Positions 1 to 13,500 are shown, numbered from the stretch's first letter. The stretch: DNA of 64,000 bases from Poa pratensis (GCA_947311845.1 CAMZMU010000049.1:4478421-4542420); one strand, 5' to 3'. Numbers and translations are program-made. Notes: generated from the letters alone by a model not told the origin.

Positions 1-239
1 TTATGGTAGAGTTACATATGACATTTGTGCCTGTTGATTTTCTAATCATGGATATGGGGAATAAAACCTCTAGTCCAATTATTCTTGGAAGACCTTTTCT
101 TCGTACTACAGGTGCTATCATTGATTCAAAAGAAGGGAATGTGAAGTTTCAGTTTCCACACAAGAAATGCATGGAACACTTCCCAAGGAAGAGGGACACA
201 CCAAAGTTCAAGCTCCCTCATGAGCTTCGTCCACAATAA
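1..239 (+). pseudogene. Ty3-gypsy gag-protease polyprotein, C-terminal fragment
   Basis: This is the last 78 or so residues of a retrotransposon polyprotein cut by the left window edge. The motif IILGRPFLRT followed by GAIID is the C-terminal half of the retropepsin-like aspartic protease of plant Ty3-gypsy elements. The same motif recurs in the complete polyprotein near 56452 (IILGRPFLNT). The catalytic Asp would lie left of the window. The reading frame ends at 237-239, and no reverse transcriptase or integrase follows before the 3' LTR at 2614. The parent element is therefore probably of the gag-protease-only, non-autonomous kind, although the 5' part cannot be seen. Confidence 0.85.
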
Positions 240-2613
240 ACATCAAGTAAGAAGCCTAGCTATATGGCTATAAAGAAAGCGCTTTACGGGAGGCAACCCG
301 GTTGTTTTTATTTGTGATTTTCTTTGTGTCCTCTTGCTGTAACAAGAGACTTAGTGTTTAGTTTAGTTTCTGGAATTTTTAATAAAGTGCCAAGTTTTAC
401 TCATTTTGGTGAAAAAAGTTGCTTATAGCGTTCGGAGATATTATTCCTGCACGAATATGTGCACGGTATGATTTTTAATTCTTATTCTGTAACTACGAAT
501 GAGCTCATATTTAAACTGTAGTAGAAACTTTTCATCCTCTGTATGCATGAATTTTTCGGAATTTTCCGACAAAGTAAAGTAGGGTAGAAAAATACGTTTA
601 GCTGCTGCTGTTTTTTGGACAGATTCTGTCCCATTTTGTTTGATGCATGCTTAGAACTTTTAACTTGAACCTTTATGATCCAATTGAGTTTATGAGTAGG
701 CATACAACATTATACATGTTCTGGACATTCATATGAATTTTTGTCTAAGGATTATATGCAGTAAGAAATCTATTTGTTTATCACTACTAATGCACCCCAC
801 AGAAAAAGAAATGGGAGAAACGGTGTTTTGAAGTTTTTTCACAGGGATTAGAGGAGATGCACCAAGAGCTATCCAAGGATGGTGAATACCATAAGCTTGG
901 GATGTGAAGACAACCCCACTGGACCTACACACTCTCAGTTTACACACGTCTAACTTCTGTTTTTCGATCGAAACACTTTATCGCATAAACTTGGAGCGTC
1001 TTTTTGTTTGTTTGGTTTGATTTTTATTTTGTGAGACCACCACACTATTATTTATATAAGAGAGAGCTACTGGAAATTTGGGTTGAATTATGTTGGATGC
1101 TATTATAAATTGGGAAAAGTGATGTAGGAGTTAATTTTAAAAGATACATATAATTGCATGATTCATGAGCTTGTTAATGAGTAATAATTTGCAAATATTT
1201 TATCAAGAGCTATCTTTTATTCATGTTTTGATGCTAAATGTTATTTTACCTTGTTTTAACATGGATTAGTTAGTTCTATGGACACTCATGCATGCATTTA
1301 GAGGGTCAACTTTCTCCCTCTTGCTAGCCCAAAAATTCCAACAAGCAAAAACTTGTTTCCAACACCTTCAACCAAAGTTTTTCCATTGAGTCCACCATAT
1401 CTACCTATTAGCTTTATGCTATTCCGAGTATGTTTATCATGATATTTGTGTTATCTATACCTCTGAATGAAAATGCTTATGTTGTTGATTGTTGTGGGAA
1501 AAGTTGGTTATAGAGCTCTCTCGAACTTGATGCACACTTTACTTTCATTGCATAAATAAAACATGACCCATTGTGATTAAAATTATGATGTTGTGGCTTG
1601 ACAAATGTCTTTGGTTGAGAGTTAGCTCATATGTGCTTCACATGGCAAGCTTTCAACATTGCACATCATCTCATTTAGTTGATATCATGCACTTTTGTTT
1701 ATGGATGCTTACCATGGGTGAAATAAATGGGGAAATGAAGTGAGTTTAAATGAGTTTGTATAAATGGTTAGAGAGACGCCTGGGCCGCTAATCTAAGCCA
1801 TGCATCATTCATGGTGGAAATTTACTTACATGCTATGGTGAACCTTCTGTGATACACCTTACAATAAAAAGCTATCTAATGGTAAATAAAAAGGGTGTTG
1901 AGATTGTTCATTGTGTTTGTTTGTCTTGTCATTTTGATATGGGCTTGTTCCATATCCTGTGACAAGAGTTACCCCAGTTGACGCTCCTAATGATACTATT
2001 ATTACTTACAATGATATTTAACTTGAACTTACTTTGTTTTCCAAGTTGAGTAACACATGGAGTAGGTACTTGTATTCAAGGGGCATGAGACTTTCACCTG
2101 TACTTTGTCAAGCACACTACTCGCATTTGCTTTCACTTTAAACTTAATCATTCAAGATGCTATGATAGGGGAATGAGAGCTTGACACCAAGGATTACCAT
2201 ATTACAATCATTGACTTAAGCAGAGAAGTTCAGAAGTTAGATGAAAGTTATTCATGCTTTACCTCTACTCATATATATCTTTCCAAAGTGTTCACCTTTT
2301 ATATTCAGATTTTCATCAAATACTCTATGACCATTATAGGATGTTCTTTCTTTTCATTATGCATACATGTGGTCCATAGTACTTTTTATCTTATGTTACA
2401 CTTTGTGAATTATCATTGAACATCCTTACATTGAATACTTGATATCACTTCATAATCTATCTTGCATATTGCTACTCCTTTTAAGAATGAACCATTTGAC
2501 TCTATGTAGCAATAGTAATCATCTTTGATATCCATTGATAGTATTAAATTGCAAAGTCCATGTTAGTTTTATCACCTTCATACTCGAGGACGAGTATAGG
2601 TTAAGCTTGGGGA
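240..2613 (+). other. non-coding 3' internal region of gypsy A
   Basis: No ORF longer than about 75 codons and no pol motif was seen. The block AGCGCTTTACGGGAGGCAAC just after the stop (near 278-298) is one I associate from memory with this grass gypsy group. The region ends in the purine-rich tract that primes plus-strand synthesis next to the LTR. Confidence 0.65.
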
Positions 2614-4236
2614 TGTTGATGCATGTAAAATGCATACATGAACTTTGCATTATTTTACTTATATTCCAGTCATATTTGCATCATATAAGGGTTATATCAC
2701 TGTTTTATAATGATTTTGGGAATATTTGACATGTTTCCTATTTTTTATGGAATTAACCCTGCGCGGGCAGAAAACCCTATTTCTATATTTTAATGTTTCA
2801 GGGACCCAAACGACGTCCAAATGACCTGGAAATTTACGAGCATCAGTTTTTGGAAGGAACAAAGCGTGAGAGCAAAGGAAGCAAACAAGTGGAGACCCGA
2901 GGGCCAAAATAGGTGGGCCCACGCGGCCCATGTACCTGGCCGCGTGGGGCCCCTCCTTTTGGGCCTCGGAGCTCCGTTGCCGTCGATCTTTCCTCCACCG
3001 ACTCGGTTTTGACCTAAAACCGCCTATAAAAATAGTCCCCCGACGTTCTCTGGAAGGAGCGCTGCAAAATAGTCCACCTATGGACTATGGGTTTGTGGAA
3101 GTAACTTATGTATCTCTCTCTCTCGAGCTTCACTAATTAGTACCGTATGAGCTGCTGAACATGATTATGGTCATCTATGTAATACCTTTGTGGTGGATCT
3201 TTTTATGAGTTAATATATGTTTGAGATTGCAATGGTTTTGTTTCAGTTATGAAAGTAGATGCATATTATGTACCCCGTTCTTATTTACTTGTCATGATCA
3301 AGCATGTTTATGAGAGCGTGTGAGGGGGAACGTGTGCATTAGTTGGAGTAACGGGGGTGGCTAGTGCAGTGAACGTGAGAGAAAGTTCTGCGATCCACTT
3401 GGGTATCTCTACCTTACTTTGTTGCCTCACTAGGGATAAAAAGAAATACCATGCTACCGGAGATGTGGGTGTGACCATTGCCACTACTCCATGACTAGAT
3501 CTAGCATGTTCTTATTTTAACTTCATGTCATGATACTTATTGCTATACTCCGAGTTATCTTAATTACTGAGGTGTTATGATTTAGTTCGCATCTTGGTGG
3601 AGTATAAGAGAGACTAATAACCAAAAGGTCTCTATGTTAGGACATGATGACCATATAATTATAACTTATCATTAAACTGTTGTGTTGTAATCTCATATGT
3701 CAACTCTAGTGTTCCATTGTCTACCACTTTATTAAAGAGAGAGTACATTTGTGAAACCATGAACCCCGGTCCATTTTTAATCATAAGAAACACCTTTCCA
3801 ACCACTTTTACCACTTTTCCATTTTCTGCCATTTAAAAATCCGAAAATACAAAAACACTTTTACATCTTGCATTCATCATATAAAACCCAAAAATATCAT
3901 TTATCATTGCTACCACCATCCTTGCATATTTATTTACCACCATTGCATATTTATTTCTTGTTTGCATTGCATATTATCTTGATATCATTCTCACACCTTG
4001 TGCTTGACAACCACTAGGTGAGGTTGAGGACCAAAATATTTACTTTGTTTTGTAGGTAACCAAAAGAAGGATAGGAAAGATAAATCTTCACTACTGATTC
4101 ACCGAGAGTTCGATATTAAACCCTCGAGTCACCCCTCGTGGGGAAACACGTCTTCCTCTTACTACACACTCTGCACTTGGAGTCTCAACCTAACCCATAT
4201 TCTTTTGACGCAGGTAACTACGTCATCGGGTATCAG
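2614..4236 (+). repeat. 3' LTR of gypsy A (1623 bp)
   Basis: The LTR starts TGTTGATGCATG directly after the polypurine tract and ends GGGTATCA, giving the usual TG...CA ends. A TATA box (TATAAA, 3025-3030) lies about 410 bp from its start, which fits the U3/R junction. No second copy is in the window for comparison, so the right edge rests on the CA end and on the change of sequence character. Confidence 0.75.
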
Positions 4237-6618
4237 TCTTGAATATAATTCCTTTATACCACCGAGAAATATCTCTATATACTCCTTGTCCATGACAAGT
4301 GATACTCATAATTGTGGTGGAATTTGTAGACCATCTTCATTTTGGCTCTTTCTTTGAATTGCCTTATTTTATTGCCAATGATTTGTTTTGATCTAACTCT
4401 CATTTGTCTTCCTTACATCTTTTGAATCCTTTGTTGCTCTACTCGAAATTTGTTTTGTGCTCTCTTGAGTTTGGAAAAGCAATGATCTCATTCTTGTGCA
4501 TTGACAATCAAAAGTCATACTTCTTGATAATGCACTATTCTTGGGGAAGTTATCCTACATTGAGTAGAACATCATTCTTTAAATTGGCTTTATATCTTAT
4601 TGATTTCTTTGAACATGACTAGTGTTTGGATAATATGTATGGAGAGTGATGATCTCATTTGTGTGCATTTTGTATTCAAATGCAAGATCATAAATAATGC
4701 ATAAATCTTGGGGGAGCTATCCTATATGCTTTTGAACATTAGTTGTCTTCAATTGACATTTGATCCCGATGACGTGTCTCTTTGGAAGGCAAACATTTCT
4801 CGTCTTGGTACTTTGTGACGTCATGAGAAGTGTAGAGAGTTTGGTTTATTCTTTGATGGCATTTTCATCAATTGGTAGCTTACTTTCATTTGGCATCTTT
4901 TCAAAGTGGTATCTTCAATCATGTGTTGATTTAGGTTTTTGATATAATTTAGACAATTCTCTTTCTTGTCACACTTGTGTGTGCTTTCTTGGTTTAATTG
5001 GTGTTTTGTCCAATTTGTATCTCGTTTGGTTCTTGGAAGTCTTGTGCATGCATATTTACTATATGTATATCTTATGGCATGCTTACTTTCGTTGATCCAA
5101 TATATAGGATAAACTCCATCAAATCCGAAATGGCTAAGATATGCATGAAATTCAATTTCATATCAGTATGCACATATTTATGTGGAGTTTGTCCTATGTA
5201 TTGTAGTTGCTCTAACTACTTTGGACCCAATGAGTTTGGATACCTTTTTGTACTTGAATTTATTTTAGGTACATTGGAGATGCATTGGAAGCTTGTCTCA
5301 TTTACAAGGAAGGTGTTATCACCATGTGCTTATTGGAGTCAAACTTGGATGACCGTGAACTCTTATCGTCTACATCACCAATGCTATCTCGGTAACAAGT
5401 ATCTATCTCATGCATACTTTTCTAGCTTTCAACCTTGTGTAGGTTGTATCTTGGCATGAATCCCTTTAGTCGCAATTGATATGTTCTTGCAAAGCCTTAT
5501 CAAAACATCTTTATTGCAAATGTGAGCAAGCCGGGATGATTACATGTCAAGGGGAATATACATAATCATTTTATTGATTCACCAATCCCAAATATGTTAA
5601 TCTAGCATTTCTTCTCAAAGTCTCTCATATGCAATATTGATGAATTTACAAAATCATTTGTCCTTTGTGATACTTGTTATCTTTCTCGGAGCATCCCATC
5701 TATCACTTTTTCCCTTGTGGACTTTCTTGATGCTATGCTGAGATTGTGTTGGAAGTTCATCTATATCCTTTTAAGACAAAATTTAGCTTTGTGCTATGCT
5801 TTTAAGCAAAGGTCTTATTGGTATATTTATGACTTCCGGCTCTTGTTGCTCAACATTGTTTTGTTGCAAGTTGTTTTGTTTCTTTCCTATCTATGCTCTC
5901 TTGCACTTGTTTGTGCTCAAATTTATCTAGGAGATAGTGAGGATTCCATGTTGTGCACTCCATAATGAAATACAAATCCTTCATTGCGCATGTACCTTGG
6001 GGAGCTCCCTCTTGATTCTTTGAACATTTGGTTGATCTTATCATAAAATCTTCTTATGTCCAATTGGTTTTTTGAATCCTTGATTGCTTGCCTCTTTTGT
6101 TGAGGTATATTTCTATTTGCTATTTAGTTGCAATCTTTGGATTCTCAATATAGTTTGATTTCCTCCTATTATTGATCAATGGAAATGTCCATTTGATTCT
6201 ACTCATTTTATGAGAAAAGTTAAACATGTGAAGGAACTCTCACTATGTTGGCCTTCCGAATCTTGTCGCCTATTTCGGCAATTGTTGCCAATGGGGGAGA
6301 AGTTTTGGAGGGTTTATGGGATTCGGCTTTGTACTTTGATTGGTTCTTAAGTATTTGCCTTTCTTGACTTTGCATTCGTTGCTTGGTTTTGTATATAGTG
6401 GAAACTCCACCACCGTAATAGTTGACAATATATGCAATGAATTCATGTTTATACACACGTGCATAGATTGTAGGGGAGTTTGCACTATATATATGGTTGG
6501 ACTAACATCACATACTTTCGTAGTATTTAATGTTAGTGCAACCGCTTCTTGTTTGTTAAATTCCATATTATAAACCCTCTCAAAATAGATTGTCATCAAT
6601 TACCAAAATGGGGGAGAT
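4237..6618 (+). mobile_element. Ty1-copia (SIRE/Maximus-like) element, 3' internal region
   Basis: This is the AT-rich internal tail upstream of the copia 3' LTR. It contains several repeats of a CTTGGGG(A/G)AG-type block followed by TATCCTA or similar (near 4541, 4708 and 5996) and the phrase GCCAATGGGGGAGAA near 6288. It ends in the polypurine tract AAAATGGGGGAGA (6605-6617). SIRE/Maximus elements have a long region after pol with such GGGGGAGA blocks. The 153-codon ORF at 4998-5459 has no recognisable domain and is not called a gene. The pol genes would lie left of gypsy A, outside the window. Confidence 0.6.
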
Positions 6619-8894
6619 TGAAAGTGGATGAGCCCTCATGTGTGGTTTTGGTAATTAATGACAATCTCTATGGACTAATGGTTGCATTGAGCTATCCTTG
6701 TAGGGCTTGTCCATTGGCAATGCTTGAACACCATGTGTTGGTATCAAGATTGAAAGAAGAAGATAAAGTGATGACCAAAGTAATATTCAAGGTGTGATCC
6801 ACACAAATGGTCATCTAGAGTTGAGCTTATTGCAAGCATGGCTTGGAAAAGAAAATTGAGTGAACATTCATGTTTATCTTCAAGCCATTATCTATATCAA
6901 AAGAAGAATATGAAGCGCAAGTGGATACATGAAGACGGAGCTAAGCGAGGCTCTCCCATAATGGTGTATGGGGGAGTATTTGGAGAAGTCTTCATCAAGC
7001 ATGTGCTAGCAAGCGCAATCAAGAAAGGTGGTCCACTTGAAGAGATCAAGATCGTCATCATCTAGCTCAAGTGGAATGCGCAAGGCAAAGGTATGGTCTT
7101 GATAGGGTTTCTATTTTACTGGTCTCATGGTGTTAGTGGGAGACCGGGTTATAGGGATAGATGGCGTACTATCAAGAGGGACTCTCAAGTGAGTAACTTG
7201 ATCGCATATTTGTGGAGAGCTCAAACCTTTGCATACGTGGCATCATCATCTTTCTTGGTTCTTATTTGACTTTTATCCATGTGAGAATTTAGAGCTTGTG
7301 TTCATCTCCATACCAAGCTCTAGTTCATCAAAAACGGATTTCATATGCATATCTTGTTGCGTTTTTTATTTTGGAGGTTTACCGGCTTATCTTTTCTTGA
7401 GAGGTCAAACTCTCTCCTTGTAGTTTCCTCCTCACATGATGGACAATGATGTGCACAAGCATGATCTTGTAGGCTTGTGATTATCTTCGAAACAAGCCCA
7501 AGATCGTAGAAAACGGAGTCTTGATGAATATCTTGTTGAGTTTTGATGTTGGAGGATTTACCGGTTGTTCTTTTATAGAGAAGGTTTAACTTTCTACATT
7601 TGGTTTTATCCTCCCTTGTTGGACTATGATGTTTCTCTGGATAATCTTGAAGAGCTCTTCGTTGCGATTCCAACGAGCCCAAGATCATCGAAATCGGAGT
7701 CCGGATGGAAAAGATATTGCAGTTTTTGTTTTGTTGTTTCTGTCAGTTTTCGGACAGCCGGATATTCCGATTAACTTTCGGAATTTCCGGTTAGAAATAT
7801 CCGGCTCCCTCCAGAAGACTTCGCGTTCTGGTCCTTAGCCGAATTTCCTGGCTTCAACTTCTAGATCGGATTTTCCGGTCCTAATTTGACCCGGAATATC
7901 CGGTTTTTCCTGCTGTAACGGTTATATTTTGGGAGGGGCTATAAATAACCCTCCCCTTCTTCAACCTCAAGATAAGCTTGTTTTTCTCTCTCTCCCCCAC
8001 CATTATTGACCTTTGAAAGTTTGCCCCTCTCCCAATTCCTCCCATGATTCTTACATATCTTTGAGGGATTTGAGAGAGGAGATCTAGATCTACATTTCCA
8101 CCAATCCATCTCTCCTCTAAGTGAGGGGAACCCTTTGGATCTAGATCTTGGAGTTTCATTTGTTGAGTTCTTCTTTGTTCTTCCTCTCTTCTCCCCCCAT
8201 ATGCATTAGTTGCTTTTGGTGGGATTTGTGAGTGAAGGATTTGAGCACTTGTGTTCTTGCCATTGCATTTGTGCATCGGTTTGTGCTCTCCACGAGGATT
8301 CGTGGAAGTAAAAATTTGTGAACTTATTACTCTTGGGTCTTTGGACCCTAGACACCTTTGTGGTGGTTGAGACCTCTTGTGGTCACTTGTAGCCGTTCGG
8401 AGCCCCCAATCCAGTTGTGGGTTGTGCCTCGAATTATTGTTGTAAAGGCTCCGGACTCCGCCTTGAAGGTTTCCGATAGTTGAAGGTGAACCAAACCATT
8501 GTGGTGCGGTTCATCGGAGAAGAAGGTGAAGCCTTTGTGGCTGTTGCGTCATTGTGTTGACTCACACCTCTCCAACGAGACGTACTCCCCTAAAAAGGAG
8601 GAACTCGGGAATACATCCTCGTCTCCGCGTGCCTCGGTTATTTCTATAACCGAGCTCTTTACTTATGCACTTTACATTGTGATAGCCTTCGTGCTTGAAG
8701 TATTCTATATTGCTATCACCTTGTTGCTTGTCTTGCTTAGCATAAGTTGTTGGTGCACATAGGTGAGCCTAGTATATTTAGGTTGTTGGCTTGTTAATTT
8801 AAACACCTAGTTTTATTCCGCAATTATCAAGGCTAAACCGGAAAAGTTTTAATCGCCTATTCACCCCCCTCTAGGTGACATCATTGTCCTTTCA
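6619..8894 (+). repeat. Ty1-copia SIRE/Maximus-like 3' LTR (2276 bp)
   Basis: The LTR opens with TGAAAGTGGATGAGCC right after the polypurine tract and closes with CATTGTCCTTTCA, giving matched TGAAAG/CTTTCA ends. A TATA box (CTATAAATA, 7939-7947) precedes a pyrimidine-rich leader. The stretch 7740-7910 repeats GGATATTCCG-like and CCGGAAT-like words. The end phrase CGCCTATTCACCCCCCTCTA is typical of SIRE/Maximus LTRs. The 5' LTR is outside the window, so the TSD was not tested (right flank GAAGG). Confidence 0.8.
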
Positions 8895-9213
8895 GAAGGC
8901 AAACGGCATAGACGTGCTACGAGGGTTACATGTTCGCACTATGCATGTAAGATTATAGCCGATCCCACTTATAAGTTTTAAGTGGGTCCCACATGTTTTA
9001 GATCTTAGTCCATGGACGGTCAACGAGGTTGACCTGACGAGAAATGCCCCGCTTGAGAAATTGTGAGGTTCGGGTGCAGCGGTATGGCATTATGTGTTTC
9101 TAGAGCCTCATTGATTCCCAGTTTCCCACGAGGTCATGATAAGGACGGAGAAATAGAAAGAAAAAATGCATTAAGGCATCTAAGACGATATCGCACCGGT
9201 AGTGGGGTAGGGG
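8895..9213. other. intergenic sequence without recognised feature
   Basis: No ORF, repeat or RNA signal was recognised between the copia LTR and the miniature retrotransposon. Confidence 0.5.
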
Positions 9214-9483
9214 TCATCTAAACCAAAAGTCCGAACTGGTGGAAAGGGGCTAGACAATATATTTATATTTAACACTCCCCTCCTGTTTAGGCTATTTTAG
9301 TCCTTAGCGTGGGTTCGGTGCAGGCCGCAGAATCTTTTTCCCTTTTTTTTAATACTGCGTGTGAGCAGGGTATTGAACTTGACACCTCTTGGCTCTGATA
9401 CCATATACAATTGTTGCACTAGCCATCTAAACCAAAAGTCTGAACTAATGGAAAGGGGCTAGGCAATATATTTATATTTAACA
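9214..9483 (-). mobile_element. SMART/TRIM miniature LTR retrotransposon
   Basis: Read on the minus strand, a short terminal repeat beginning TGTTAAATATAAATATATTG occurs twice, starting at 9483 and at 9274. After the first repeat (9412-9483, 72 bp) comes TGGTATCAGAGCC (complement of 9391-9403), the initiator-Met tRNA primer-binding site. Before the second repeat is a purine tract CAGGAGGGGAG (complement of 9275-9285). Repeat, PBS, about 130 bp with no coding capacity, PPT, repeat: this is the layout of a TRIM and fits the tiny grass SMART family. The second repeat matches only as far as 9214, so it is truncated or diverged, and no TSD could be set. Confidence 0.75.
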
Positions 9484-9539
9484 GTACACATCCCGATGTG
9501 AATAGAGGCACAAGATAAAGAGAGCATGTGAGCCCGAGT

Positions 9540-9725
9540 TCCAAATTGGATTTTTGATATTTCCATTAGGTTTGAGTTAATAGAAAGTTTTATATAAATA
9601 TAGTCAAAGGGAATCCTACAAAAGAGTCACACTTAATCATATAGATCAAACAACTAATATAAAAGAAAAATATTTGAGAATTGCAATTCCTGTAAGATGA
9701 TTTGAATCAAAGAGGCCATTTCAAT
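9540..9725. mobile_element. possible decayed MITE
   Basis: The stretch with TTTATATAAATATAGTCAAA, GGAATCCTACAAAAGAG and, at its right end, TTTGAATCAAAGAGGCC resembles an abundant AT-rich grass MITE whose ends read GGCCTCTTTGATTCA. The left terminus could not be paired, so the call is tentative. Confidence 0.35.
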
Positions 9726-10544
9726 CTTATGAAGCCAAGATTTGAGTTAGTTCACTGAGGCATCGTTTTTTCTAATAATATTTTTGCGTGTCTATGTGAA
9801 ACAAAAAAAGATTATACAATGTGCGTGTTTCGAAATTTGCAACTTATGTCCCTGAAATTAATTTGTTTGTCAGGGTGACTCGGTCTTGTCTGCTGTTTTA
9901 TGATTAAGACCATTCATTTTCTACTATTCTGTATTACCTTGTCGATTTTCAAGGGCTTTGATCTACGATTTATTTCTAGATTTGATCTAACTAAACAGGG
10001 TTTAAGGATGTCACGGACCATCTTTTTGAAGTAATTATACGCCTTGAGATATCCAACAGGGTAATTTGCAACATGATTTGTTTTATTTTACATGTAAATC
10101 CAATGTTTTGTCACATGAAAACATGCCTTGCAACTGGTCTGATTGGAAGCTACGATCTGTATACTTTTCCGGTGTTCCTAGTCCATGCTCTTAATACTCC
10201 TACATACAATAATTTGGTCAGCCTTCTACCCAACGCATAATAGTACAGGAAACTTCCTCTGAACAAAGGGATTGAAAAATTGCAGTATGAACCATGATTC
10301 TATATATTCCAAGGATTTTGTTCATCAGCAGAACAAGAATTTCCAACCAGACCAGTTCTATACAATTTGGTCAGCCAACCGCATTATAATACAGCAAAAG
10401 TTCTCCGAACAAATGGAGAGAAAAATGCATTATATAGTTCTATACATTTCAGAAAAGAATCACAGCAGCAAATAAATCAAACACTGATAGTTGCAAACTT
10501 TATTCGACGACATCCATGTTGCTGACACTACAATATGCATCGAC
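9726..10544. other. intergenic / 3' flank of the tandem kinase gene
   Basis: This AT-rich sequence has no convincing ORF. It would include the 3' UTR and polyadenylation region of the minus-strand kinase gene ending at 10545; AT-rich stretches occur near 10470-10500. Confidence 0.5.
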
Positions 10545-13500
10545 TTATTGGCGAACAACTTGTGATCTACGAGTTCGATCCAGCTTGAGAAGGCGCTCTG
10601 CAACATCTGTCATCGTGGGCCTTTCATCCGGATTAAGGTTAAGACATTCCAAAGCGATCTCTGCCATATGGTCAAGAATCTCCAAATCCCCTGTTGTCAC
10701 TGCGATTACTTTGTCAAACAGATCAGTTGCTTTCTCCCCTTTTTCGTGAACTTCAAGGAAACTCCTCCCTAAGTGGCTGTGCCTATCAGAAGTGGCCTTC
10801 TTCCTGCTAATGAGCTCCAAGATCACAATTCTGAAACTGTAGGCATCACTTTTTTCGGTCAGTAGGCCTGTTTGTAAGTATACTGGGTCCATATAAATGA
10901 AATCATTGTTGAAGGCTCCAGTGTACACTATATCTATGGTAATTAGATTCGAAAGGCGAAAGATTGTGATCTTTGGTATGAAGTTATCATCCAAGAGTAT
11001 GCTTTCCAACTTAACATCACCATGCAGAATTTTGGTGTGAGCTCGTGAATGCAGATAAGCTAGTCCCTCTGCTGATTCGGCAGCAATAGTTAGACGCGCA
11101 TCCAAGCTGAGAGGGATGTCGCTGTGAAGAATGTCATGAAGGCTTCCTCTGGGAAGGAACTCGTATACTAGAATGAGGGTATCCATATCTAGGCAACAAC
11201 CTATGAGCCTAACGATGTTCTTGTGGATGACTTGGGACTGGATGAGGACTTCATTTGCAAATTGATCGTGTGTTATGACATTATTACTAATCAGTTTCTT
11301 AACTGCGACCTCTTCATTATCAACCACTCCCTTGTAAACTACACCAGAGGAATCTTTTCCAATTATAAGGCAAGACCTTAGTATTGGCTTGAGCTCCTTC
11401 TTTCTGAAGATCTTTATATTATCCGACTGTTCTAATGTACGACGCCAGTTGTTCCTTTTTGAATCCATGTGTGATTTCCTATTGAAGATGTCCAATTTTT
11501 TCAACTTGTTGAACCAAGTCGGGATAGAGCCAAAAATACTTGTGCCATGACGGTTGGTCTTTTGCTTTGTATCTTGCGCTTCCCATAATGAATCCCCCAG
11601 TATTTCAGGGTGTTTTTCGACTTCTTCCACTTGGGAACTCTCAGCTGCAAGATCTCCAAATCCTTCTCCCGATTGTTCCCTACGTAAACTTACCTGCAGC
11701 TCAGCTAACGAACTGCTGCTGCCATTTTCGTATGAATAGTCAGCACTTGCTGTTTCATCAAGCCTATCAATTATACTTCGTGCAACTGGTCTCTTTTCTG
11801 GGTCCATGTTCATGCATTCTATCCCTATCTTAGTGCATACCCTTACTTGTTCCAACTGCATGTCCCTCTCTGATGTCTCAAGTCGGTTCATCCAACTTTC
11901 AACTACCTAAGGTTGCAATCGTGAGTTAGTAATATTATAACAAATGTGATGATATATGTAGCTGTTACATTAAAGCACCTAGAGAAGATATGCTGGTAAT
12001 CAACAAAATATAGACCATGATGATTTTTCATTGGAGCCACTAAATTTCATTACACATTAGCTTATTTGTGTATATACTGCATATGCCTGTAATATAGAAA
12101 AAGGTACATAGAAAACATAAGTTCTCTTATCATTTATTTCATGCAATGCACATCGGGTATCTTCAAATTACAGTTCAAGTATACATAATATCATAGATGC
12201 ATGATTGTCAGTTTGGTTTAAGTGGTATATCAGGATGTGAGACTAAATAGTATGAAAAAGATTATTTTCATAGTGAAAACATGTGTATCTAAGTGTGATT
12301 TGAATTCTGATGAGAAAATTTGCGTCTCACAAATCCACCTCAACGATAGATTGTTTTCATACATTTGGTGTCAAGAAAAGTCCAATAGAATTATATTTCC
12401 CTAAGTTAAAGGATAACCTAATTATTTTTCAAAATATATACTTCAAATTGGACGAAATGCCTAAACCAAAAAATGTTCTTGCCTTCTCCTCATCAATATA
12501 CCACTTCACTCCTGTCACTATCTCCAAGATTATAACGCCAAGGCTATATATGTCTGACGCGAGTGCAATTCGTCCTGATCTGAGGTACTCTGGATCCATA
12601 TATCCCCTGTGAGAAGAATTTTAAGGTAAAATAAATGAATGCGCAAATAAATGTGAAGTATTAAGTCGTTCCTAACAAAACGAAGAGCTTTCAAGAGGTT
12701 AGCTTACAGTGTTCCAAGTCGGTTTTTAGTACTTGTACGGGTTTGCTCTTCAGTGAGGCATCTTGAAAGTCCGAAATCACAAATCTTGGGTACCATGTGA
12801 CCATCTAGTAATATATTGGCGGGCTTAAGGTCTAAGTGAAGAATTCGCTTGTCATGGAGAAACAGTAAGCCCTCACATATCCCCCTGATTATTCGATAAC
12901 GCACCCTCCAATTAAGTCCAAGAGATGCATCTGCACACGAAGCAACATGGATTTGTGTTTTCTTACATAATTCACGTAATGGTGATAATGTGACATAAAT
13001 CAGAATGGTAGGTATGATAAGTCTACAACATGTATTGTATCTAAACATTTAACCGAGTAAATCAAGATGGGAATAGACGTTTACATCCTACCAGTAATAT
13101 GCTTATCGAGACTGCCGTTGCATGCGTACTCAAAACAGAGCAACCAGTTCCGTTGATCTGCCATGACAAGGTCTCCGTCGTATATTACCATTTTTCCTTG
13201 CGTGTCAGCTCAATACCCAGAAAACATACTATATTCTTGTGCTTGGCCTTTATCATGCATTTAACCTCTTCCTTGACAACATTCTCATGTATACAAAATG
13301 TGTTGGAAAGCTTTTTCACGGCGACCATACCTTTCCCGACCATTCCCTACAATGCCAACATGCATTGCAATAAGAACTCGTGTACGTGTGGTGGTGCGCA
13401 AATATGATAAGTTTGTTTACTTTTTAGGTGGACCATAATTAGGATAGACAAGCGGGCTTATTAGATCTAGGTGTGTGGTACCTTATAAACCACCGCAAAC

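Larger units (their letters stand above)
1..4236 (+). mobile_element. Ty3-gypsy LTR retrotransposon A, 3' part
   Basis: The right part of a gypsy element contains the protease end (1-239), a 2.4-kb non-coding stretch, a polypurine tract near 2602-2613 (AAGCTTGGGGA) and a 3' LTR from 2614 to 4236. The 5' LTR lies outside the window, so the target duplication cannot be confirmed; the candidate right copy is GTCTT at 4237-4241. The element appears inserted in the internal region of the Ty1-copia element that continues to 8894. Confidence 0.8.

Noticed and set aside
4998..5459. 153-codon ORF in the copia internal region
   Set aside because: Cysteine- and aromatic-rich translation without a domain, in AT-rich non-coding retrotransposon sequence.
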